From Streptomyces aquilus (GTDB lineage: Bacteria > Actinomycetota > Actinomycetes > Streptomycetales > Streptomycetaceae): a DNA stretch of 64,000 nt. The stretch covers positions 3,720,001 to 3,784,000 of the forward strand of contig NZ_CP034463.1 of the NCBI RefSeq assembly GCF_003955715.1. The letters are read 5' to 3'. Below are positions 16,850 to 23,136 of this stretch, in pieces. The translations under genes were made by a program, and so were the position numbers. The notes beneath the pieces are model-generated. The model was not told the origin of the DNA. It saw only the letters and a list, made by a program, of their open reading frames with translations, and made no database searches. Within the stretch, counting starts at the first letter, position 1. Each line of letters starts with the position of its first letter.

Positions 16850-18365
16850 CTGCCGCGCCGACGCGCTCCAGCAGACTCACCGTCATCCCCGTCACCGGCG
16901 TGCTCGTCGAGATCCTGTACCGGCTGCGCAGGGCCCCCGCCTGCGCCGGGTCGATCGCGTTGAAGGGGAAGTCGGTGCCCTGCGTCAGCAGCCAGATGCG
17001 GCGCTCGCCCTTCAGACACAGCTCCGGGACGGAGCACTGGGCCGGGTAGAGGTCGTCGATCTGGGCCGGCGTCCGCGTCCGAAAGACGTCCCGCAGCTCC
17101 AGGTCACGCGGCAGGTAGTAGCGCACACCACCGTCGAGCTGCCAGCTGTCGAAACGGTCGTAGACGACCGCGTCCCCGGGCCGGTGGAGCCGCTCGATCA
17201 CCTCGGCCGCCGCCGCGTAGTCGAGGGGCACCGGGGCGTTGTGCTCGAAGGGCTGCCGCAGCTGCCGCTGGTCCGGCAGGGCGAGCAGCGCCAGCGCCAC
17301 GACGGCCACCGCTGCCGCCTTCCAGGAACGCCGGGCCGCGGCCAGCCCCGAGCCGGCCGGCAGCGCCCAGGCCGGGAGGGTGAACAGGACGTAGACGCCG
17401 CGGAAGTAGGAGACCTCGCCGTGCGAGGCGGCCCAGACCAGGGCCGGGGGCAGCAGCGCCCAGGTGCCGCACAGCAGCAGGGGTGCCCTGCGCTCCGAGC
17501 GGGCCGCCAGGGCGAGCGCGATGAGGGCTCCGGCGCACAGCGCGGAGGCGAAGACCTCGCCGGGGAGGGAGAGCAGTGCCCAGCCGTCGGGCGCCGGGAC
17601 CCAGTACAGCTGGCGTCCGGCCTGGGAGCGGCCGAGCAGGGCGAGCGGGGTGACCGTCGCTGCGGCCGCCGTCAGGGCGAGGCCGGCCCGCCACCACAGG
17701 GAGCGGTCGCGGCGCGCGTGGGCGGCGAGCAGACAGAGGTGGGCGATCACGACGGAGAGCGCGATCAGGTGCAGCAGCCCGGTGAGGGCCAGCGCGAGCG
17801 CGTAGGCGGCCCAGCGCCAGGGGCCGCGCGGCCGGTCCAGGGCGCGGAGCAGCAGGAGCGTGGCGCCGGCGACGGCCAGCATCACCAGCGCGTACGAGCG
17901 GGCTTCCTGGCCGTAGCGGCTCACGGCCGGGACGAGCGCGAAGAGGAACCCGGCCAGAATTCCGGCCCGATATCCGAAGAGCCGGTTCCCGAGGAGTGCC
18001 ACGACGGCCGCCGTCCCCGCCACCGCGAACAGGGAAGGAAGCCGCAGCGAAAGAACGGAATCCCCGAAGAGCTTCACCCATCCGTGCATCAGCAGGTAAT
18101 AGGTGCCGTGTACGGCGTCGACATTGCGCAGCGTGGCGAGAATCCGGCCGGTGTCCCGGCTGGCCATGTCCCAGGTGACCAGCTCGTCGCGGCCGAGCAG
18201 CGGACCGGTCAGCCCGAAGCCGCCCAGGCCCAGGGTGAGGGCGAACGGCGCCGCCCACAGCAGCACGCGGCCGCGCACGGACACGTCCGCGACAGCGGGA
18301 CGGAATTCTTCGCGAGGCGGGGGAAGCTGCGCGGCGATGACCATGGGAATACCTATACCTGCCAT
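16830..18365 (-). CDS. GT-C family (GT39/ArnT-like) membrane glycosyltransferase
   Basis: 511 residues from ATG 18365; ATG 18344 (MVIAAQLPPP) is an equally good start and gives 504. It has about ten hydrophobic helices. The acidic pair in the first external loop (LLGRDELVTWD, ~60) is the GT-C catalytic signature, and the following GTYYLLMHGWVKLFGDS segment matches dolichyl/decaprenyl-phosphate-sugar-dependent transferases. These enzymes move a lipid-linked sugar to an acceptor on the outer membrane face. The last ~110 residues are soluble and periplasm-like. Between a collagen-like protein and a cytosolic GT2; substrate unknown. Confidence 0.88.
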   Translation of the reverse strand: MAGIGIPMVIAAQLPPPREEFRPAVADVSVRGRVLLWAAPFALTLGLGGFGLTGPLLGRDELVTWDMASRDTGRILATLRNVDAVHGTYYLLMHGWVKLFGDSVLSLRLPSLFAVAGTAAVVALLGNRLFGYRAGILAGFLFALVPAVSRYGQEARSYALVMLAVAGATLLLLRALDRPRGPWRWAAYALALALTGLLHLIALSVVIAHLCLLAAHARRDRSLWWRAGLALTAAAATVTPLALLGRSQAGRQLYWVPAPDGWALLSLPGEVFASALCAGALIALALAARSERRAPLLLCGTWALLPPALVWAASHGEVSYFRGVYVLFTLPAWALPAGSGLAAARRSWKAAAVAVVALALLALPDQRQLRQPFEHNAPVPLDYAAAAEVIERLHRPGDAVVYDRFDSWQLDGGVRYYLPRDLELRDVFRTRTPAQIDDLYPAQCSVPELCLKGERRIWLLTQGTDFPFNAIDPAQAGALRSRYRISTSTPVTGMTVSLLERVGAAGGARQS

Positions 18366-18447
18366 TCCACCAGTGGCTGCTTGCACGCACCCCCGGCGCC
18401 GGATAATTTCACCGGGCGGTCCTTTTCCGCAGAGAAAAGAAAATGCC

Positions 18448-19581
18448 ATGAATAACACAAACGCGGTCTGCCTCAATATGATCGTCAAGGACGAGGCGCA
18501 TGTGATCCGACGCTGCCTCGAGTCCGTACGACCCCTCGTCGACAGCTGGGTGATCCTGGACACCGGCTCGACCGACGGCACCCAGGACATCGTCCGCGAG
18601 ACCCTCGCCGACCTGCCCGGGGCGCTGTACGAGAGCCCTTTCCGCGGCTTCGGCGCGAGCCGTACGGAGGCGATCGAGCGGGCCCGGGAGCGGGCGGGCC
18701 ATCTGCTGTTCATCGACGCCGACGACGTCCTGGAGACCGACCCCGGCTTCACCCTGCCGGCGCTCACCCACGACTGCTACGACATGCAGGTGCGCCACGG
18801 CCCGGTCGTCCACTGGCGCCCGACGCTGGTGTCGGCCCGCCTCCCCTGGCGGTACGTCGGCGTGCTGCACGAACACCTGGAGTGCGACACGGAGTTCAGC
18901 CGGGCCACCCTCGACGGCGTCCGCATGGTCATCATGGGCGGCGGAGGCCGGTCACAGGGCAGCGCGCGCACGAAGTACCTGCGGGACGCGGCGCTCCTCA
19001 AGGACGGCCTCGCCAAGGAACCCGGCAACACCCGGTACGCCTTCTACCTCGCCCAGAGCTGGCGGGACGCCGACGAACCGGCGAAGGCGCTGGCCGCCTA
19101 CGACCGCCGCGCGGCCATGGACGGCTTCGCCGAGGAGGCGTTCTGCTCCCGGCTCTACGCGGCCCGCCTCGCCCTGGAGCTGAAGCGCCGTATGCCCGAG
19201 GTCATGTCCCGCTTCCTGGACGCCCACGAACACCGGCCCACCCGAGCCGAGCCCCTCGGCGAACTCGCCCACCTGTGCCGGACCCGCGGCGAACGCTGGC
19301 CGCTCGCGTACCTGTTCGCACGACGCGCGGCGGAGCTCCCGCCACCCGACGACATCCTCTTCGTCGAACACGGCTGGTACGACTGGCGGGCCCTGGACGA
19401 GCTGGCGGTGGCAGCGTACTGGATGGGCGCCTACCGCGAGTCACTGGAGGCCTGCGAGCAACTCCTGGACGGCGGAAAACTACCGCCGCAGCACCGCGAA
19501 CGGGTGACCGCCAACCACGAATTCGCCCGTACCAAACTGGCCGTGAGCTCGCCCTCCGGAAAGGCCCCGAACGGAAGGTGA
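18448..19581 (+). CDS. GT2 glycosyltransferase with TPR-like C-terminus
   Basis: 377 residues from ATG 18448, preceded by a purine-rich AGAGAAAAGAAA. The first ~220 residues are a compact SunS/WaaE-type GT2: CLNMIVKDEAHVIRRCL, then ILDTGSTDGTQDI and the metal site FIDADDV. The C-terminal half (EEAFCSRLYAARLALEL and following) is alpha-helical with TPR-like spacing, a layout found in cytosolic glycosyltransferases that modify peptides or lipids. Divergent from the GT-C gene with ~80 bp shared upstream. Ends 54 bp before the displaced radical SAM tail. Acceptor unknown. Confidence 0.88.
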   Translation: MNNTNAVCLNMIVKDEAHVIRRCLESVRPLVDSWVILDTGSTDGTQDIVRETLADLPGALYESPFRGFGASRTEAIERARERAGHLLFIDADDVLETDPGFTLPALTHDCYDMQVRHGPVVHWRPTLVSARLPWRYVGVLHEHLECDTEFSRATLDGVRMVIMGGGGRSQGSARTKYLRDAALLKDGLAKEPGNTRYAFYLAQSWRDADEPAKALAAYDRRAAMDGFAEEAFCSRLYAARLALELKRRMPEVMSRFLDAHEHRPTRAEPLGELAHLCRTRGERWPLAYLFARRAAELPPPDDILFVEHGWYDWRALDELAVAAYWMGAYRESLEACEQLLDGGKLPPQHRERVTANHEFARTKLAVSSPSGKAPNGR

Positions 19582-19634
19582 CCTCTGCTCCGAGGACACC
19601 CCCGCTCGTCTCACCACAGCCACCCTGACCCACG

Positions 19635-19745
19635 TCAGTGCGAGTGCCCACTCCCAGCAGACGCCGACGCCGCGTTCTTGACCGTCAGCGGCAGCAGCTT
19701 CTTTCCGGTCGGGCCGATCTGGATGTGGGTGTCCATCTGCGGGCA
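19635..19745 (-). pseudogene. displaced 3' end of the radical SAM gene (repeat copy 1)
   Basis: This frame encodes CPQMDTHIQIGPTGKKLL, then [18 protein letters not shown] and a stop, clearly the C-terminus of a TIGR03960 protein. It has no upstream coding sequence; homology stops abruptly at the Cys codon (19745). Its 74-bp core (19672-19745) matches the tail of the functional gene (23151-23224) at 62 of 74 positions by hand count, without gaps. It is best read as the original gene end pushed 3.4 kb away by insertions. Confidence 0.85.
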
Positions 19746-19775
19746 AAGGCGTATGACGGAACCTGCGCGGTCGGG

Positions 19776-20189
19776 TCAGACAGCAACACCCGGGATCAGC
19801 GCCACCAGCCCGGAAATAAAGCTGCCCACCGCCGCAAGGGTCACGAGGGCTGCTTTGCCATCCGAGAACAACCCGGAGCAGAACTCGCGCACGCGGCGCC
19901 GGAGGATCAGCATCTTGAGCTTCTGCCAGCGATGTTGATGGATGTGGCAGCCCATGAGGATGCCGGTGGCGTTGTTACGGCAGCCGTCGGTCCGTCCTCG
20001 CACCGGGGCTCCGCAGGTCACCGGAGCTTGGAAGAAAGACCACAGCAGGACCGAGGCCGACAGGACGATGATCACCACTGGGCCGGCTGCCGCGTTGATC
20101 CACGCCGCGATGAGAAGCGCCCCGGCCAGGACGCCCCACCACTGCCCTAAACCACCGAACCGACTGCGTATCGCCCCCGAAGTCGCCAT
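19776..20189 (-). CDS. small membrane protein with a Cys/His motif
   Basis: 137 residues from ATG 20189, no clear ribosome site. Two adjacent hydrophobic helices (~16-34, ~36-53) and a third at 112-134 flank a cytosolic loop. That loop holds C59, C70, C81 and H82/H84/H86 in the pattern CGAPVRGRTDGC...GCHIHQHRWQK. Similar CxAxTRxGxxC...CxxH motifs occur in many small actinobacterial and phage-associated proteins and may bind zinc. It lies between repeat copies 1 and 2, so it is the cargo of the outer module. Base composition is visibly less GC-rich than the flanks. Function unknown. Confidence 0.7.
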   Translation of the reverse strand: MATSGAIRSRFGGLGQWWGVLAGALLIAAWINAAAGPVVIIVLSASVLLWSFFQAPVTCGAPVRGRTDGCRNNATGILMGCHIHQHRWQKLKMLILRRRVREFCSGLFSDGKAALVTLAAVGSFISGLVALIPGVAV

Positions 20190-20263
20190 GCCAGTAATCG
20201 TGGCTACAGACCGCGCAAATCATGCGCCCAGTAGACGATATGACCGAAAGGAGGCCCCGGGGC

Positions 20264-20464
20264 TCATACCCACTCCACCAAAGCGGCGATCCGCGACGGG
20301 TCGCCAGGGCCTGGAGGTGGCGTCCGACGGGACGTCGACAACGCTGCGGGGCGAGAAGTCGAAGCGCCAGCTGCAACAAGCGCCGCCTGCAACTCCTTCT
20401 CCCTCGCCCCTGCCAGCGCCTCAATCACCTGATCGAGTGCCTCGCTCGCCTCAGTGCGCGTGAC
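20264..20464 (-). pseudogene. degenerate relative of the small VEWV ORF
   Basis: The frame reads VTRTEASEALDQVIEALAGA, continues as REKELQAALVAAGA, and ends in ALVEWV and a stop. This aligns along its length with the intact ORF at 22933-23136. The frame is open to 20500, but no ATG, GTG or TTG occurs at the aligned start position; the first usable codon is GTG within DQVIEAL. It is therefore probably decayed, or starts at an unusual codon such as CTG 20488. Confidence 0.6.
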
Positions 20465-20487
20465 CGCTCGAAGCGGGCGCCGGACCA

Positions 20488-20561
20488 GCGTTCTTGATCG
20501 TCAAGGGGCAGCAACTTCGTACCTCGGCCCGATTTGTATCGCCGTGCCCATCTGCGGTCGA
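20488..20561 (-). repeat. radical SAM tail repeat, copy 2 (diverged)
   Basis: It shares with copies 1 and 3 the blocks GCGTTCTTGA, GGCAGCA, GGCCCGATTTGTAT (copy 3) and CCATCTGCGG. It has small indels that break the radical SAM frame. The right edge of homology falls at the same CATCTGCGG as in the other copies. It lies between the Mrr-TerD gene and the degenerate small ORF. Confidence 0.8.
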
Positions 20562-20590
20562 ACGCAGACTTACAGATGAGCACAGAGAGG

Positions 20591-22651
20591 TCACTCCACG
20601 ACGATGCCGTAGTCCTGCACAAGTTGCTCCAATCCCCCCGTGTAGCCCTTGCCGCCAAGCACGAAGTCCCAGTCCCCGCTGGCCCTGCGCCGAAATGACC
20701 CGAGCACGAGGGCGGTCTCCCCAGGACGCCCGTCGGAGACCTCAAGTCGGCCGAGTTCTGCCATCGCCGGGTCGAGCAAACGGATACACGCATCCGTGAA
20801 CCCGGACAGATCCGCCTGCGGATTGACCTCTGGGTCGACGGCCGCCACCAGGACGAAGCGGTCGGCATTCTCCGGCAGCGAGTCGAAGGAGACTCGGATT
20901 GCCGCTTTGTCCGGCGCCGTAGCAGGGAGCGCACACACCGAGCGATCTGGCGTCTGCTGGTTGTTGAAGAAGACGAAGTGGTCGTCGCTGAGGACTCGAT
21001 TCCCGGAGCAGACAAGCGCGCAGACGTCGAGCGCAACCCGGCCGGACCAGGACATGCCCAACACGTTGTAGTCGTCGGGCGGGGTCGTAGCGCTCGGAGG
21101 CACCGATTGCCGTGTTGGGGCTGCTCGTCCACCCTCCCCCAGGCGTCCGCGCAGTCCATGCCGGTGGAGCAGGTCAATGAGTTCGCCGCCCGAGATGAGT
21201 TCCAACGGTTTGCCGTTGGCGAAGGTGTGCGAGCCGGGACCGAACCCCGCTGTCGTCACCAGGACCCCCTTGTTGGCGCCGGCGTCCTGCACAGTGCCGT
21301 ACAGGTCACGGACGGCCGTGGGGGGCACGGTGTTGCGGTAGCGCTTCACCTGAACGACGATCTTGCCGCCCCGTATGGGCGTGGGATCAACGGCATCAAC
21401 ATCCACGCCACCGTCGTTCGAGCGTTGGGTCGTCACGGCCTGCATCCCCATGGCCCGAAAGAGATCGGCAACAAGAGACTCGAAGGCGATCGGATCCATT
21501 TCGTAGAGATCCGGTTCCTCGTCGCCTCCGTGAGCAACGACGCGGTTTCCGACATCCTGCGGTTTGCGGGCAGGACGGACGGGGCCGAGTTGGTCCGGTC
21601 GAGTCGCAAGTTGCCCCCGAAGGGCGTCAGTCAAGCAACTGACCGCCTCCACCTGCTCCAAGTGCAACCCGGTGAACACGGATCGCTGCGCCATCGCAGT
21701 CGCCAGGTAGATGTGCGCTAGTCGTCCCGTCGCCGGATCGTGGTCGTCCACGAACCCGTTCAACGCCACGGACTCCAATGCGTTGAACTCATCCGCCGCG
21801 AATAGTTCATGCAACACGAGCAGCATGCACTGCGCGAGAACCTCGCGGTACAACGCGCGACGCTGGCCCGCAGGACGTGGCGTTTCCTTGTCCTGATCAA
21901 TAGACGCCATGTACCGCACCGACTTCGCCTCAGGGACAATCCCGTATCCCGGCAACTCCCAGTCGAGCACCAGTTGTCGTGCCCCCGGGTCGTAAGCCGC
22001 CGCAACCTGCCGGGGGAACCCTTCGGGCCAAGCCGTCGACGAGTAGAGGGCCGCCGTGAAGTATTCGACGACCGAACCCGGCTCCCTTTGCCGAACCCCT
22101 TCGGTCACCTCGGTGATGCCAGCGTTGTACCGACGCACCTCCGACCGCTGCGCCTCCGCCCACTGCTCGTATTGACGCTGCTGGGCGGCTAACTGCTGCT
22201 GCCGTTGAGCCTCAGCGGCCTGCGCCGCATGCCAGTCACGCTCAAAACGGGCACGCGCTTCGGCCTCTGCATGCGCACGTCGACTCGCGGTCCACCCGCC
22301 CTGGGCCTGGTACTGATTCGGGTCCGGCATGGGCACGGGCACTGCCAGTGGCCCCGGCGAGAAGGGTTGCAGCGCTTCGGAGCGCATCAACGAAGCCGCC
22401 CTGAAGGCCGGGGCCCGGCAACCGGCAGCAAGCACACCTTGCAGCGACGCGACCTGTGCGTCCAACTCCTCGGTGCGCTGCCTTGCCTCTGCTTGCCGAT
22501 ACTCGCGATGAGCCTGCGCAGTATGTCGCTGGTAGGCACGCGCTTGTCTCGCCCGCTCCCGCTGCTGTCTGGCCTCAGCCTCCAGCTGCCGCTGTTGCTG
22601 ACGTTGCATATCAGCCCAGACGCCAACAAAACCGCTAGAACGACGACTCAT
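20591..22651 (-). CDS. coiled-coil / Mrr-type nuclease / TerD fusion protein
   Basis: 686 residues from ATG 22651 (MSRRSSGFVG); GGAGGG lies ~10 bases upstream. Residues ~15-190 are Gln/Arg/Ala-rich coiled coil. A middle region (~200-360) is unrecognised. An Mrr-like PD-(D/E)xK nuclease follows: FESLVADLFRAMG (~384), GGVDVDA (~412), VVQVKRY (~435). The C-terminal TerD domain (~530-686) shows LGMSWSG, SDDHFVFFNN, ETALVLGSFRR and GYTGGLEQLVQDYGI, although the usual DLD calcium site is replaced by ALDV. TerD and restriction domains are both linked to phage and chemical stress defence. The gene sits alone between repeat copies 2 and 3, so it is the inner module's cargo. Confidence 0.85.
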   Translation of the reverse strand: MSRRSSGFVGVWADMQRQQQRQLEAEARQQRERARQARAYQRHTAQAHREYRQAEARQRTEELDAQVASLQGVLAAGCRAPAFRAASLMRSEALQPFSPGPLAVPVPMPDPNQYQAQGGWTASRRAHAEAEARARFERDWHAAQAAEAQRQQQLAAQQRQYEQWAEAQRSEVRRYNAGITEVTEGVRQREPGSVVEYFTAALYSSTAWPEGFPRQVAAAYDPGARQLVLDWELPGYGIVPEAKSVRYMASIDQDKETPRPAGQRRALYREVLAQCMLLVLHELFAADEFNALESVALNGFVDDHDPATGRLAHIYLATAMAQRSVFTGLHLEQVEAVSCLTDALRGQLATRPDQLGPVRPARKPQDVGNRVVAHGGDEEPDLYEMDPIAFESLVADLFRAMGMQAVTTQRSNDGGVDVDAVDPTPIRGGKIVVQVKRYRNTVPPTAVRDLYGTVQDAGANKGVLVTTAGFGPGSHTFANGKPLELISGGELIDLLHRHGLRGRLGEGGRAAPTRQSVPPSATTPPDDYNVLGMSWSGRVALDVCALVCSGNRVLSDDHFVFFNNQQTPDRSVCALPATAPDKAAIRVSFDSLPENADRFVLVAAVDPEVNPQADLSGFTDACIRLLDPAMAELGRLEVSDGRPGETALVLGSFRRRASGDWDFVLGGKGYTGGLEQLVQDYGIVVE

Positions 22652-22864
22652 GCGCTGCAAGCCCTCCCCAGGACGTCGGCACCGCCGACCAGAGCTCTGG
22701 TTGCCCCCACAACCAGGAGTGATGAGACGACTGTATCCAGCAACGGCCGCCTCGCCTACAGACTTGCCAAATGCGACCCACTTCGACTATCCGCGCAGGT
22801 CACACCCTTAGAGCGTAACCAAAGGTTCATCAGTCGGCACTGCGGGATCGACACCAAAAGCGAT
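22652..22864. other. gap upstream of the Mrr-TerD gene
   Basis: About 210 bp of relatively AT-rich sequence with no ORF. It must contain the promoter of the Mrr-TerD gene, since a terminator (22865-22894) isolates it from upstream. No clear -35/-10 pair could be fixed. Confidence 0.5.
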
Positions 22865-22894
22865 GAGCCCCCTTCCTTAAACGGAAGGAGGCTC
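22865..22894 (-). terminator. terminator after the small VEWV ORF
   Basis: GAGCC(C)CCTTCC at 22865-22876 pairs with GGAAGG(A)GGCTC at 22883-22894, loop TTAAAC. A short T-run (TTTT at 22856-22859) follows on the minus strand. It would end the radical SAM / small ORF transcript. Confidence 0.7.
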
Positions 22895-22932
22895 AGCAGC
22901 TTGCACGGCCGCGTACCCGAGGCCCGGAAAGG

Positions 22933-23136
22933 TCAGACCCATTCGACTTCAGAATGGATACCCGAGGACCCTCCAGGCTCTGGCAGAGGCGTTCGAGGGC
23001 GGCTCTCCAGCATCAGCTGCCGACGACGCGACACGCCAGCGGTGGTGAGCACAGCTGCAATCTCGACCTGGCTCGCCCCCGACAAGGCTTCAACCACCCG
23101 GTCAAGCGCCTCGCTCACCTCAGTGGACGTGACCAC
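22933..23136 (-). CDS. small VEWV protein overlapping the radical SAM stop
   Basis: 67 residues from GTG 23136, overlapping the radical SAM 3' end by 17 bp, which implies translational coupling. It reads VVTSTEVSEALDRVVEAL, then a Ser/Arg and Pro-rich middle, ending SEVEWV. A homologue follows repeat copy 2 (20264-20464). Conservation is strongest in EVSEALDxVxEAL and at the VEWV end. N-terminal half likely helical, C-terminal half disordered. The repeated position directly inside the repeat suggests a role in the mobile unit (for instance directionality or target recognition), but too small for a recombinase. No family recognised. Confidence 0.6.
   Translation of the reverse strand: MVTSTEVSEALDRVVEALSGASQVEIAAVLTTAGVSRRRQLMLESRPRTPLPEPGGSSGIHSEVEWV

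Noticed and set aside
19582..23136. Integrase, transposase or excisionase for the array
   Set aside because: Both strands examined; no tyrosine or serine recombinase motifs and no inverted-repeat-bounded insertion sequence were seen.
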